NCBI RefSeq assembly: GCF_000005505.3
Contig: NC_016131.3
Coordinates: 46,361,355-46,425,354 of the forward strand
Source of the DNA: Brachypodium distachyon
Lineage: Eukaryota; Streptophyta; Magnoliopsida; Poales; Poaceae
Length of the DNA: 64,000 nt
Reading direction: 5' to 3'
The stretch's first letter is position 1, and each line of letters begins with the position of its first letter. Of the stretch, positions 23,192-36,200 are shown piece after piece. Under the pieces are notes generated by a model, which was not told where the DNA came from, ran no database searches, and saw only the letters and a program-made list of their open reading frames with translations. Position numbers and translations under genes: made by a program.

Positions 23192-23336
23192 GAACACTTG
23201 GGCTTTAGCCTTTCCACTTTTAGAGAAGAACTTGGGCTTTAGCCTTTCCACTTTTAGAGAAGAACTTGGGCTTTTAGCTTTTTCCTTTCTAGAGATGAAC
23301 TTGGGCTTTTAGCTTTTTCCTTTCTTCCGCTCAAAA
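23192..23336 (+). repeat. Four-unit tandem repeat (34-38 bp)
   Basis: Units begin with CTTGGGCTTT. The first two continue AGCCTTTCCACTTTTAGAG, and the next two continue TAGCTTTTTCCTTTC. The array therefore contains two subtypes, consistent with stepwise duplication. Confidence 0.8.
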
Positions 23337-24750
23337 GAAAGAGCATTTTCCTTTCTAGAGAGAAACTTGGAGTCAAAATGGTTGATATTAAAAAAATTGT
23401 ATTATAATGTTCAAATGAAGAAAAAGGCGCGTAAAATCCAACATCTGAATGTGTGCACAATAGAAATTGATGAAATAACACTGCATTTCAAGGTCATCTC
23501 ATCACCTAATCCAGGGGCAGAGCTTGTGAAGGATATGAGAGTGCATAAGTACACCGATTTTTTTTTTTGGACAAAGAGCGGTGATCAGTCCAACACAGTG
23601 CATATGTATATTGAGAATTAGCTTGAAGATTCCGCAAAGAAAATACTACAGAGGCTCATATTATGGTTACTGAACTGTATTGGATTGAACTTATTTTATA
23701 ATCAGTTGCTTTTTTTAGGGGATTGCTTTTTTTTTAGAGAGAGTAACCTGTAATTTTATTCAAACTCAAAAATCATTACAGGTACAATGCTTTGGATCAA
23801 AGACATTAGAAACTACAAGGTAGCTCCTATAATTAAGAATTACAATGAAATCTCTAAACGCCATATTCTCCGTGGTATCAATATACTTGAAAACAGGGGG
23901 GAAAATATAGCGAAACAATAAATAGACAAAATAAAGCCCATTATCGACCTCCCCACACTTCCTTCCCTCCTCCAAAACCCCATACAGTTTTCCAAACTCT
24001 ACGGGCTCAATTTCTCAAAGAGCACGACTACCATACTGAGGCCCAACATACCGCTAAAAAAAAAGGAGGACCAACAAACGAATCTTGCAAATCAGACAAC
24101 AGCGGCCTGCTGCTGCGGCAGGCATCCACTAGACAAAATAAACTCTCGATTGGATCGTCGAGACCTATTTCGATTTACCAAGAAGTACTACTCTTTAGTG
24201 TCTTCCTCTAAAAAAAAAAACTCTTTAGTGGATTTGCCGATTGCCGATTGCCGATTCGGACGATAGCAAATTTTCATAAAAATTACTCCGTAGGTCATCC
24301 AACGCATGGCAACCGTTCTTACTAATCTTTCGGTCGCGCGTTGATTGCTACCCCGTAATGTAATGTAGTTTTTTTTTCTTGCGAATAATCTAGTGTAGTT
24401 AACGACGCTGATAATATAAGTCGAGCGTCGTATTCCCAAAAGATATCTTCCTGCGTGCCATCTTCCACGCATCCTCAAGTTCAATTTTCAGTGCCAGATG
24501 TCAGGTTAATTTTCTCGATTACTAAAATGCACTCACGCGAGAAACGATTTGATTTGATATCATATCAGGGTGCCGCCAACAAATCCAGAATCTTGAACAC
24601 CTGCCACGAGCAAAATCATCTATCTGCCCGATCGATCGAGCGTATCAGAAGAGTGTCCTGAGAAACATCAAACTATAGCACCACCACGATTCTAAATCCA
24701 TTTCTTTAACCACGATATATCATCCTGAGCCCCCAGCATCCATTAAACTA

Positions 24751-24853
24751 CTCCCTCCGTTACATAATTCGTGTCTTAAATTTGTCAGAATAAACGTATC
24801 TATTTCTAAAATGCGTCTAGATACATGTAATAAGAATTATGAAACGAAAGGAC
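24751..24853. mobile_element. Stowaway MITE, slightly degenerate
   Basis: The left end CTCCCTCCGTTACATAATTC pairs with the right end GAATTATGAAACGAAAGGAC. It is flanked by TA at 24749-24750 and 24854-24855. Confidence 0.8.
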
Positions 24854-25978
24854 TACAAGATACGCTTGATTAGGACGGAGCCAATCTGCATGGCCGGTGG
24901 CTACTGGTTTAGCTTGTGGCTTTGGAAGCAAGCAAACGCTGGTTGATCGAGAGGGGGTTCGGGAATTGGGATGGGAGAGAGCGGCGACAGCAACAAGGTG
25001 GGGGCAGCCGGGGCAGGGGACGATGGCGAGCCACCACGCATTATGGCGAAGGATGGCACGGCATGTCGCTCTGTCCAGACGCTGCTCCCCGGAAGCTTCC
25101 CCGAAAGTGCTACGGTCCTTTTCTCGTACGCGCGCAGCTACCACGCCACCAGCAAAGGGCGTTCGACGAGCAGGACGAGCTTTGTCGCTCGACGCCCCTA
25201 CTTAACTGCTTCTGCTCATCGCTCACTCGATCGGCTTCCCTTGTCAGTTTCCCGGAGTGCCACGAAATTCTGGAGAATTCTGGCGAATCCTTCATCTCAA
25301 GTGTATAGGACCGTGTACGTGTCAGCGGCGGTTTCGCACCTCCACTTCGCTGGCGCAGAGGATCGAATGGAAGCACTTTGGGGTAGATCGGCTGTCGCGT
25401 CGAATTGACCTGACCTGACGACCCTGATCTGACCCCTCCAATAATTCCTCCTCTCATATGACCAGTGGATTTCCATGCCATCCATGGGCCCACCCAGATC
25501 CCATAATTCGATCCCCGGCACCAATTCACCAGTACCATCAGCATCAGCACGAGGAGGGGAGCCTTGCAAATAAAGCCACCCGTCCTCGCCGCCCTCCGTA
25601 GTAGTACTCCCATCCGGCCATCCCATGTCGATCCGAGACAGAGAGAACTCAGAGGAGGAGGAGATCATGGAGGATCACTTGCCGTTCCTGCCGCTGCCTG
25701 AAATGGCCAGCGCCCACGTATAGCTTCCTCTTCGCTTCGCCCCCGCCTAGCTTAGTTCGATAGATCTGGCGCACATAAATGCTGCGCCCAAAGATTAGGC
25801 CGGCGTGTGGTGGTGGGGCTCGCACGCGTTGCATCCCACGTAGGAGGAGTGCTACTACTACGTAGCTAAAGCTTGGTGGAGTAGTGTTATACACGCACTA
25901 GCAGACTAGCTCCTTGTCGTTTCGGAAAGAGCAGAGCTCCGTGGAAGGCGTTGGGGCCGCGCGTTTACGGGTAAAACC

Positions 25979-26825
25979 ATGGCCGGGATGCTCCCTGGCG
26001 TGGAGTGCGCGCGGCGGCGGCGGATGTGGCAGGGCGGCGGCGGCGCCGACCCGCTGGCGCCCGGGGCCACCCGGCGCTTCTCCTTCTGCCTCTACGCGGC
26101 CGGCCACGGCCACGCCGCCTCCGCCGTTAGTTCCGGCGGCAAGGTAATAAGCGGCGGCGATAACATCGAGCTTGTTTGATCGATTGTTTTCGTTTCGTGG
26201 GGATGATTAATTGGTTTGGTTGTTGATGTGTTTGCAGCAGAGGAGCGGCGTGATGGAGCCGACGATGCATGGGTGGGCGCTGGACAGCAATGCCCGGGAG
26301 GCGAAGCAGAGGCTCGACCAGAAGCTCCGGAGTAGCAACAGAGCCGACGCCGCCATCAAGAGGTCCTTAATTAATATAATCCGATCGATCGATGCCGATC
26401 CAAGGATTCCTTCCTTCTTTATTATTCCTTTCGATTGTTGTTAGTTAAGCTGAATCCATGAGTGCAGGCATCATAGCACGGGGAGCATAAAGTTGAGCAG
26501 AGCAAATAACGGGAGCGGCGGCGGAGAGGGCTCGAATACGACGGCGGCGGCGGCGATGGGCGTGCAGCGGGAGGTGTACTCGAAGAAGGGCGTGATGAGG
26601 CGGCTGATGCGGTGGGGCGGGCGGCCGCTGCGGTGGGAGGCGGCGGAGCAGGCGGAGTGCGCCGTCTGCCTGGAAGAGTTCGCCGCGGGCGACGTCCTGG
26701 CGCACCTGCCGTGCGGCCACCGCTTCCACTGGAGCTGCGCGCTGCCATGGCTCCAGGCCCAGGGCGCCTCCCACTCCTGCCCCTTCTGCCGCGCCGCCGT
26801 CGACCAAGCCGCCGCCTCCTCCTAG
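25979..26825 (+). CDS. RING-H2 finger protein, probable E3 ubiquitin ligase
   Basis: Exons 25979-26143, 26238-26362 and 26468-26825 join to 215 residues. The C-terminal RING-H2 domain has C161-x2-C164, C179-x-H181-x2-H184-x2-C187 and C201-x2-C204, a complete C3H2C3 ligand set. RING-H2 proteins recruit an E2 enzyme to transfer ubiquitin to substrates. No transmembrane segment is evident. A Gly/Ser/Ala-rich linker and a basic KKGVMRRLMR patch precede the RING. The start has a good context (ACCATGG). Exon 2 begins at a tandem acceptor GCAGCAG, so splicing could include or omit one Gln. The substrate and pathway cannot be inferred. Confidence 0.88.
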
Positions 26826-29800
26826 CACGTGCATTACATGCCATGAGCCATCAGCCCGTCACCATGCCTGTGAACTGCTGTGATCGATGCCCTCTTTTGC
26901 TTCTGATTGCTGTGCATCCGTGCATGATTGGCATTTTAGTTTGGGTTTTCTTTTTTCTTTTACCCGATGAGTGATCGGCCAGAAGGTTGTTTTTGGCGGG
27001 CATGTAATGTGTCCATGTATGTAGCCGTTGATAGTGTCCGGTCTGCTACATCATCCTCTCTGACCAAGAAGCAAGAAGAAGCATGTGCTAGATAGAGTAT
27101 CAGAACTTGATGAGGAAACTTGAGATCATGAGATCCTCTGATTCGTTCTGATGGTGTCACCAGAATCGTCTCCAGAGTCACAGTCCACCCCTCTTTGGAC
27201 TGGACAGGAGGACTTCACCGGTCCTGGGAAGGAAATCCAGCTTGGTTGGTCGTCGTGTAGTTTTTGGAAGCGGTGGGATTACGGAGTTTGATCGCCCGAG
27301 TTTTTCCAAATCCCCTGTCATCCAATCCCTCAAGTTGGGCATCCTATGAATTGTGGTATGTTAATGAAGTGGCCATTTAACACTTAATAAAAAAATTATA
27401 ACTTTCTTTGTACAACTTTAAGTTTAAGAAGCTACATGACCGTCACGATGGCCATATCTCAAGCGCTTGAATTTTAAGAAAAAGTCTTAAATCTCGGTTG
27501 ATGTAGTTTAGTATTTGGATGTCATTTAACTCTTCTTTTTCCATTATTCGCAAACAATATTCAATGGCTGAGAAATCAATTTATTTCTAACTGCAAATCA
27601 GACGACTTAGATATAGCAAAATTGTTTCTTTATTCCAATCGACGAGCTTCAACTTCTACGTTAAACAACGTCTCTCTAGCTGTGACACGGTTCAGGGGAG
27701 CATCGAGGCTCGCTCATGGTGCGTCACAGCGAGTGTAAAAGAAAGAACAGGGGCAGACCTTGTTGGGTTATTGGTGAGGCCACCCAACTCAATAACTTTT
27801 AAAATTCTTTTCTTCTAGTGCAAACTATTAAAAAAATGAAAAAATTAAAATCGTGGTGTTTTTGTTCCATTCATTATTGAAAATGCGCCACCTCATACTG
27901 AAAACCTGGGTCCGCCACCAAGAAAGATAGCATAGTTTTTTTTTCCAAGACTTGTCTATACCTTTTAAAGATGATCCTGTAAGTAACCTTGGTTTTCTCA
28001 CAAGGAAAAATGAGTGAAAAAGTAATAAGATTTCTCAAACGACATAAAAATTGCTAATTGTTTGCTTTTCTCAAGTCTCAAAGATGACCACGCTCGTCTC
28101 TTCTCGCCTAGCCGTAAACGACGGACGAGCACTGGGCGCAAAAAGCTTTTGACACGACAGCTCTCCGTTGAAATCTATCTCCTTTATATATCTAGTCCCT
28201 TGTAAATTCGAATGACTTAATTATGCTACAAGCCTATAATCGGCGATCACGTCGCCACCCACCTACGTAGCTAGCACTGCACCTTTCTCACCGTCGTCTC
28301 GGCGAGTTAAAGCTGTAATAATAAAAATCGAGCCCGAGCCCGACGACAAACCACACGTGCATTCATTAAATGAGAATCGCACCACACGGCCGTGTACCTG
28401 TGGAGTGTGGAGTACATATATGGGAGTGGAGTGGAGTGAATGTTGTCGTTGAGCAAGGACCAGGCTTCTTTTTCTTTTTATTGCCTTTGTGAGTGGAGTT
28501 TGGGCAATGTCGAGTGGACAACCAATTGTGGAGTACTTTGTTGTCGTCTCTTCCACGTTATCAGTTAACGCCAATATTGTTTCGAAAAAAATTTAACCCC
28601 AATATTTCGGTTTCTAAAAGATGTCCACCGAGATACCTAAGAAGAATAAGAAAACCGAACCGAACAAGCAGATTTATCTTGGTTCGGTTTGTTCAGTTGC
28701 AGGGTGACCCGAATTTGCAGTTGAAGGGAACGAATCAGACGACAAGTACAGATCAGCAGATCGACTGAAGTACTAATCGAACGAAAAAGAAGAACACACG
28801 AGTTCCCGCAAAACAAAAAGAAGAAGAACACATGAGAAAATTCCCCGGCCCCTCCAAACAAATCAAACAACTACAAGTTGGGGGATTTGGGAAGGAGGAG
28901 GAGCACCCTAGAGGGTGTGCGTTCGGTTAATACGGTTATTCGGTAATACGGTATGTATACTTCGGTTAATACGGTTACGTATAAAAATATGGTTCGGTTT
29001 CGGTAATAACCAAAATAACCAAAGTTGAGCAACACATAACGTGTTGTCGCACGTAAATTCAAACACCCATATAAAATATGTTGTCAAGAGCATGTATAAT
29101 GCTACCGACTAGTACACTCTGCGAATTGAACATATTGCACGTATATTAGTGTTTTTGTCAACAATAATGATGAACTGAACATATTGTTGACATACTAGCA
29201 TACTCGGCCCAATAGCAAGAGCTCAAGAGAAACTGAAAGCCCCGACTGATGAACTAGCTAAAAACATGTTTTCCTCAAGAGAAACACGAACGTTTCTCAG
29301 CCCAACTTGCAGCGAGGGGCAGCGGGGGCCGGGGAGGCAGAGGACGGGAATTCGACTCCCCAGCAAAGCAAATTTTTCCTTTGTTGGGGGTGGGTTTCGG
29401 TTATTTTGGTTTAACCGAAGACCGGTCGGTTTCTAACCGAAAAACCGACAGTCATTCGGTTTGGCTTTCCTGAAATCGGACCCAAAACCGGAATTTCTGT
29501 TCGGTTTCGGTTATTTTTTCGGTTTCCGGTTCGGTTTTGCACAGGGTGAATCCTAGTGCGTGAATTTTCTTTTTTTCTTTTTTCTTTTTGAGAGGACCCT
29601 AGTGCATGAGCAGACGCCACGAGGCGTCGGGGGGCATATCATAGACGGGAAGTTTACGCCGGCTGGGTTTCTTGCATGTGGGCCTTGGGCCAAGCTCGTG
29701 ATCGGGAGAGGTTGAAAGCAGACCGTTCGCCCGGTTTTTGTTGGGAGGTGAAAACCGACAACCGAAATACTCCAATTGGCAGACGTGGTCAACTATCTCA

Positions 29801-30838
29801 CAAAACACAAAACACAATGTCCACTCCTGCAAACAGACTCCGATCAGTCGATTCTTTTCTCGCACAAGCACTTCATTTTCTCTCTTTTCCCGTCAAGGCT
29901 TTCTTTGTCAGACGTTCACCGAAGACAAAATCTCTACATTTCATCATCTCGACCATGATATTGCTTCTTCATGTCTCTCCGATGAAAATGTCGGTGTCAT
30001 TTATACACAAACAGTGGTAACGTCACGGATCTTGAAGAGACGCATGAACTGCCCATCAAAAGCAATGAGAACCTGAAATCGTTGAACACCTTGTCGCAGG
30101 AAACACACCCTTTGCAAGATAAGTGTGCATGATGCAGCCGAATACAGGGGAACTTGAGGATATAAAACTCCCGCTGGTGCAGACACGAGCAACACTTATA
30201 TGGATGTTCCGCAACACATCATTGCATTGCTAAATAGGGGGTCGTGGTGCAGTACGTGTTGCATATTTGGTTCCTTCTCTGTGAAATGGTGTCGGTTTCA
30301 CCCATCGAGATTTTTCGCTTACCTTTTTTTTTTCTCAAACACACCGAGCGGCATCTCATTTTCATTGGTGAGAAAGGTTCCCCCTTACCTCATGACACAA
30401 AACTTCTTTCTTCATTAATGCGATGACATCCCGTCTAGAGTCTGACGTGGCATGTCTAAAAGATGGTACAACATGAACCATTTGGAAGGGCCTTAATGGG
30501 CTATATATTTCCCCGCAATAGGTAGCTCGTTAGTAAGAGAGACACAATTGGGCCAAAGGAATCCCCCTTCGCCATCCTGAAGCGGGTCACATGCCGATAT
30601 ATTACGCTCAATTTGTCCCACACCGGAAGTTTGAGCAAATCAGCACAGGAAGACGGGTATATAAACGCAGGGCCCTTGTCATGGAAATTTATCATAGAAC
30701 CCACGACGTGTAACTTTTGGTAGAGGGGGCACGCGTTTCCGGCGGCCCCTGCCAAACTTTGAAACTATATCTTTTTGTTGTTTGTTTTTCCTTTTACTTT
30801 TGTACAAACTGTTGCAATATGTATATTGAAACAATGAC
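26826..30838. other. Intergenic region, repeat-rich
   Basis: About 4 kb without a supported gene. It includes the RING gene 3' UTR, AT-rich sequence, old transposon-like segments (for example 27700-27930) and a CGGTT-rich tract. Short open frames on both strands lack domain signatures. Confidence 0.45.
28640..29545. repeat. CGGTT/AACCG-rich repetitive tract
   Basis: Dense repeats of TTCGGTT, ACGGTTA and their complements occur at 28650-28700, 28918-29010 and 29395-29545, separated by unique-looking DNA. The two outer blocks could be the arms of a decayed foldback element. Clean termini or a target duplication were not found. Confidence 0.4.
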
Positions 30839-31691
30839 TATTACGCGCTGAAAATGGAACAAAAGTTCGAGGTCACGAGTTCAATGCAGGCTGATGGTTT
30901 CATTGGTGTGTCATGCATCGTAAATTAAGCAGCAGACAACCCAAGCAACCTGATTTTTTGTCGGCACAGTTGAGATTACGCACGGGTAACCAAGCAAGTA
31001 CTGCCTCGATGCTGCAGCCATGTTTGTCAAGATACCGTGTGCTAACCAGTTCGGGAGCAGCATGTGAGTCTCGATTACGGAGTACAGAATACAGAGTAGC
31101 TAGCTGCAGCCTCATCACAATCGCCTACATAAACAGCTTCGATCGTACTTCTAGCTCAGACTCTGTAGCTGAACACTCGTCAGTCGTCAAGATGGCCACT
31201 TCACTGCTCGTGGCCGTGGCCGCGCTCCTCCTGTGCTCGTGTGCAATGTCTATCGTCGTCGGCTCGTCGCTCTCTGGTGGTGCAAGCGGCGACGTGGAGA
31301 CGATGCAGAGCACGGCGACGGCGGCAGAAGTCGACGGTGGCTGGAGAGGTATGGCGAGGGGATTCAGGGGGGCGAGGTCGCTGGGGCAGAGGGTGCCGGA
31401 GAAGGCGCCGCCTCCTCCGAAGCCAAACAAGTATGCGGGGGCGAGGCCTTCACGGCCGCCGCCGCCGCCACCGCCTCCGTATGTGCGCTTCGCCGGCAGA
31501 TGATAGAGTTGGTCGATCCATGCGCTTTCACCTGTGTAAGTGTAACTCCGGTTCATTTTTGTGTCGCTGCAGGGCTGAATGTGCTCTGAAAGCTCTGTGT
31601 TGCCGGCGGTCCTGTTCTCTAAATTTCCAAATCAGGATCAAGTTAGTACTGCTGTGTTGCATGAACGCCGAGTTGGCATCTTTTTAAAATA
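30839..31691 (+). repeat. Segmental duplication, copy A
   Basis: About 850 bases are nearly identical, in direct orientation, to 47707-48598. The match starts at TATTACGCGCTG and ends just after GAACGCCGAGTTG. It covers the promoter, coding region and 3' UTR of a small secreted-protein gene. Copy B has extra insertions in the 5' flank and just after the stop region. Confidence 0.9.
31192..31503 (+). CDS. Small secreted proline-rich protein A
   Basis: A single exon of 103 residues. It has an N-terminal hydrophobic signal peptide (about 1-25, MATSLLVAVAALLLCSC), an acidic/Ala-rich spacer, then Arg-rich GWRGMARG. The C-terminal region has RSLGQRV, APPPPKPN and a run of eight prolines ending YVRFAGR. 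No enzyme domain is present. The architecture (signal peptide, variable middle, conserved proline-rich end) resembles secreted peptide-hormone precursors or short cell-wall proline-rich proteins. Its paralogue B lies 17 kb away and two more distant relatives at 51.9 and 54.1 kb share RSL...PPxPxPN. An in-frame upstream extension to 30913 exists, but the ATG at 31192 is conserved with copy B and begins the signal peptide. A TATA-like ACATAAAC lies about 60 bases upstream. Confidence 0.7.
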   Translation: MATSLLVAVAALLLCSCAMSIVVGSSLSGGASGDVETMQSTATAAEVDGGWRGMARGFRGARSLGQRVPEKAPPPPKPNKYAGARPSRPPPPPPPPYVRFAGR

Positions 31692-31852
31692 GTCTCTAGA
31701 CCAGGAGGCTTCTTCTGGGCCGGGCTCCCGCGGCCTTTTTGTTTACTCCAACAGGCCCTGAGAAAATTCGCCCTCCGCTTAAATCCAATAGAGGCGAAAT
31801 GGAGTGCAAATTCGAAAGGGATTCTCAATGGAAATTCAAACAAACACGAAAT

Positions 31853-31885
31853 ACTCGCTCCAATCCATAATAAGTGTTAGACGCG
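31853..31885. mobile_element. Stowaway terminus, truncated
   Basis: CTCGCTCCAATCCATAATAA preceded by TA resembles a Stowaway left end. No matching right end follows, because DUF295-like sequence begins immediately. Confidence 0.4.
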
Positions 31886-32480
31886 CAATATCATCGACAA
31901 TGTAGAAGTTGATGTTGTGGAAAAACATGTCACTAAGTAAAGCTTCCCATCAATATCAAGGTGGTAAGACAAAGTAGCGGCCATGTGGTCACATACAGGG
32001 GTGACTCGCACCCTCCTCGTCCTGCAGGGTGTGGAATATAGGCTCGAACGAGAACTCGACGAACACAACGATCTCATCCTGCGGCCGGTGGTAGTATAAT
32101 TTGCCACGACATGACGCGAGGCGATAGATTACGCTCTTGGAGGGGCGAGTCGTTGCTGACAAAGGCACATGGAATGCTCCCCATGTTTTACTCGTGTTTG
32201 ACCCATTCCGGGATGTTTGATTTGCCGACGTGGCAGTACCATAGGACAAGGTTCACAGTGTCAACAAGGATGATCACCGTGCAAACGAATGATCTTGTTT
32301 CCGCTGTGCGGGGTCCAGAGGAAGGTGTCGAGCATGGCGGTGTCCCAGACGAGCACCCAGATGTGCGAGGTCGTTCAGCAACGTAAAGTCGTACTAGATG
32401 ATAGATATCCACATGGATGGACAGTCCTGCAGTCTCAAAGCGTGGTGGCTTGCTCGCCGCCGCCGTGGTTGGAAGACAAG
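31880..32480 (-). pseudogene. DUF295-type gene relic
   Basis: Read right to left, fragments match the cereal DUF295 (F-box-associated) family and the copy at 44833-45758. They include LVLWYCHVGK, EWVKHE, a CRGKLYYHRPQDEI stretch and SYHLDIDGKLYLV. The pieces lie in different frames with stops between them, and no initiating exon survives intact. It is a decayed copy. DUF295 proteins are of unknown function and are much expanded in grasses. Confidence 0.7.
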
Positions 32481-32732
32481 CACGGCGGTGGTGTCTGGAT
32501 TCACGTTTTTTTTTTTCTTTTTTTAGGACATTTTTTTTTCTGTGAGGGCCGCATCGGATTCACGTGGGCTGGTCCGTTTCTCATTGGCAGCCGGTGTACG
32601 TTGGGCTCGGCCCACAGTGGCGACCTCGAGATCTGCTGGCCCAGAATAATAGCGAACAGAAACGGACGGCACAAGGAGAGGAGTAAAAAAAAGGAGAGGA
32701 GTAAAAAGAAACGGAACTACTAGAAAGGAAAC

Positions 32733-33057
32733 TGTTGTGCAACCTCTGCCGGCTGGCTAGTTCCGGGGTTGCACATCAAGATCGTAATCGAAGGAGTCGA
32801 TCACACACACAATCACGAAGTACAGTAAAGTAGATGAACACCAGAAAGTAGAGAGAAACAGGAGGTCTTTAATTAATTTCTGATCTCAACAGTACGTACA
32901 AGGGTAGCCTCCTCTCCTTTATATAGACTAGATGGCCCAACTGGGTCAAAGGGATAAGGCCCAAAACTTAACGTTAGTGGGGGAACGATTCCTCAGGGGG
33001 TGGAGGGGTGCACATGCTTCGGTGGCCCTCCCACCCCCAACGATCGGTTCCCCAACA
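32733..33057 (-). repeat. Copia 3' LTR (complete, 325 bp)
   Basis: In element sense it starts TGTTGGGGAACCGATCG and ends GCACAACA. It shares strong identity over about 236 bases with 39037-39272, including a TATATAAAGGAGAGGAGG promoter-like segment. Confidence 0.9.
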
Positions 33058-33068
33058 CTCCCCCTTGG
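33058..33068 (-). other. Copia polypurine tract
   Basis: In element sense CCAAGGGGGAG immediately precedes the 3' LTR start TGTTGGGG. This is the expected position for plus-strand priming. Confidence 0.8.
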
Positions 33069-33277
33069 GCCGATACCCGTATACCATATGCCTCAAAAAC
33101 TCCGAAAAACACACAGTGGGAAAAACACATGGAGAAAGAGCGCATATGATACGTTGCTATGTTGCACAGATTGCCTCGTTAAAACCTCATGCGAGAAACA
33201 CAAGAAAACTCGTTGAGGGAAAAAGAGTACAACCTACTCAATCTCCAAGATGAATACTTGATCGCCATGATCAAGAT

Positions 33278-36200
33278 TTATTGATGAGTATGTGAAGTAT
33301 CTCCCCCTGAACCTTGCATCTCACTAAGTCTCAACATACTGATTCCACGCACACACCTTTCAAAAGTGGATGCCGGTAGTGACTTGGTGAACAAATCAGC
33401 AAGATTTTCACATGACTTAGTATGCAAGACATTTACCTCGTTCATCTTTTGCAACTCATGTGCATAGAAAAATTTAGGATTTATATGCTTGGTGAGATTA
33501 CTCTTCACATAACCCGTTTGTACTTGTGCAACACAAGCTGCATTATCTTCATAGATAATGGTGGGGGTTTGGACGGTGTTTAGCTCACAGGTCTGCTGAA
33601 TGTGGCGAACCATCCGTCGAAGCCATACACACTCACGTGATGCTTCATATAGTGCTATGATTTCCGAGTGGTTCGTCGAAGTCGATACAAGACTTTGCTT
33701 TGACGATTTCCATGAAACAACAGTTCCACCACATAGAAAAACATATCCAGTTTTAGACTTGGATGTATGCGGGTCCGACAAATACCCAGCATCAGCATAG
33801 CCTATCAAAGATAAGTCTTGATTCCTTCTATAAAATAGGCCAAGATCTTTGGTCCCTTGCAAGTACCGAAAGACATCCTTAACACCTTTCCAATGTCTTT
33901 TGGTAGGTCCAGAGCTGTACCTAGCCAGCAAATTGATGGCGAACGCAATGTCCGGCCGTGTACAATTCGCGAGGTACATGAGTGCTCCAATAGCACTCAG
34001 GCAAGAAAATTCTGAACCCAGAACTTCCTCCCCCTCTTCTTTTGGCCTGAAAGGGTCCTTGTCTTGCTGTAATGACCATCCAATCATGGGAGTCTTCGAA
34101 GGATATGCCTTGTCAAATCCAAATCTTTCCAACACCTTCTGAGTGTAGGTAGACTGGTGCACTAGAATCCCATCATGGGAATGTTCCAGTTGCAAACCTA
34201 GACAGAATTTGGTTTTACCCAAATCCTTCATCTCAAATTCCGACTTCAAATAGGAACTTGCTTCCTCAATATCCTCCGGTGTACCGATGATATTCAAATC
34301 ATCTACGTATACCGAGATTATACAGAATCCATCTTGGGATCGCCGTACAAATACACATGGGCAATCTTCATTGCTCGTGTAGCTCTTTTCATGTAGAAAA
34401 TTGCTCGGGCAATTATACCACATTCTACCCGACTGTTTAAGTTCGTACAGTGACTTCCTGAGTTGAACACTGTATAGACCTCTGTTTGCTCTGTCTTGGT
34501 TCGGAACCGGGAGACCATCAGGTATCCCCATATAAATGTCCGAATCCAAGTTACCATACAGGTAAGCAGTAACAACATCCAACAATTTCATTTTTAAGTC
34601 CATATTGACTGCCATTGAGATAAAAAATCTGAAGGTAATTCCATCCATGACTGGGGAATAGGTTTCCTCATAATCGACCCCAGGTCGCTGAGTAAACCCT
34701 TGAGCAACTAACCTTGCTTTGTACCGTACTACCTCATTATTTTCATTTCTCTTGCGGACAAATACCCACTTATAGCCGACAGGGCGTACGTGGGGAGGGG
34801 TTCGACACACAGGTCCAAAAACCTCTATTTTGTGCAGAGATAATAATTCGGTAGTTATTGCCTTCTGCCGATCTTTCCAATCCGACCTCTTCTTACAATC
34901 AGCGAGCGAGTTAGGCTCGGGGTCAAGATCGATGATTGCGGCAATTTTCTTAGCAAAGTTTATGTCGACATTAGCAGTCGCTCGGTTTATTGATTCTCCC
35001 GTGTTAACATAATCTATGGCCATTTCTTCATGGGGCACATCATGCGCATCCTCTGTCTCCATAGGGTTTCCCATTCCTGGAGCGAGGTCCTTTAGTTTTC
35101 CCGTGCCGATGTGTGCGCTCACATCTCCGCTGGGTGCTTCCACTGTTGGAAGGTTAAAGTCCGAAATTCCTTGCGCTGGAGATTCTATACTTGTACCAGG
35201 TCTCAATTGGCTCCCCTCATTCTCTCGGGGCTTTTTAGTAACAGAGTGTGATAAATTCCCTTTGTCCTCTTTCGTCGGGCGTCCCTGAGTACTTGGGATT
35301 TGAGGAACCGGATTTCTCGTCCTTTTAGGCCTTTGGACTCGAGCGGGTATACCCACAGGATCCTTGGGTATCTCAAACCTTTCTGGAACATTGCACGCAG
35401 GCACATGTGATTTTGTCGCACTTCCCAAGTCACTAAAGCGATCAGACAGTTGATTCGCTAAAGCATGCAAATCTATTATCTTTTGGACTTCTCTATGTGT
35501 GTCACTTGTGCGCGGGTCATTTGCGTGGATCCCCGTGGCTTGCCACGTCAATTCTCGACTTTTCTCATCAAGAGGTTGATTTCCTCCCCCTAAAGTCGGG
35601 AAGAGATCATCGTCAAAAATGCAGTCAGCAAAGCGGGCCGTATGACAGTCTCCTGTCATGGGGTCCAGATACCTGATTATGGACACAGTCTCATAACCAA
35701 CGTATATCCCCGACTTACAGAGTGGTCCCATTGCTGATCGCTAAGGGGGTGGTATCGGTACATATACCTGGCAACCGAACCTACGAAGGTGGGAAATTTT
35801 CGGTGCCGACCCTTGCGCTAGTTGGACAGGTGAATGGATGTTGTAGGGCATGGGTCTATAGTTGATGAGATTTGCGGCGTGCAACACTGCATGCCCCCAA
35901 CACATGGTTGGTAAATTACAACACCGAAGGAGTGGTCTGGCAATGAATTTAATCCTCTTAATCAATGCCTCCGCTAGTCCATTTTACAGATGTACATGCG
36001 GTACAGAGTGCTCAACCTTAATGCCAAGTGCCATACAATAATCATCGAACGCTTTTGAAGAAAATTCTCCAGCGTTGTCCAGTCGAATAGACTTTATACG
36101 ATGATCCGGGAAATTATTCCTCATTTGTATGATTTGCGACATCAACTTGGCAAAGGCATGGTTCCGTGTAGACAACAAGTTAACACAGGACCATTTAGAC

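Larger units (their letters stand above)
19809..25978. other. Long intergenic region without supported genes
   Basis: About 6.2 kb contains two Stowaway MITEs, a 34-35 bp tandem repeat and scattered short open frames on both strands with no recognisable domain. The final ~900 bases are richer in GC and probably include the RING gene promoter. A 167-codon minus frame at 25110-25613 begins with a hydrophobic stretch but overlaps other frames and shows no homology I recognise. Confidence 0.5.

Noticed and set aside
23192..23336. Evenly spaced repeats that might suggest a CRISPR array
   Set aside because: Only four adjoining imperfect units without unique spacers, in a plant genome; a plain tandem repeat.
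25110..25613. A 167-codon minus-strand frame with a hydrophobic N-terminal stretch
   Set aside because: No splice support, no recognisable domain, and equally long frames occur on the opposite strand at the same place.
29280..29370. tRNA-like GAATTCGACTCCCC box
   Set aside because: No matching A box or acceptor stem can be formed, so it is not a tRNA gene.
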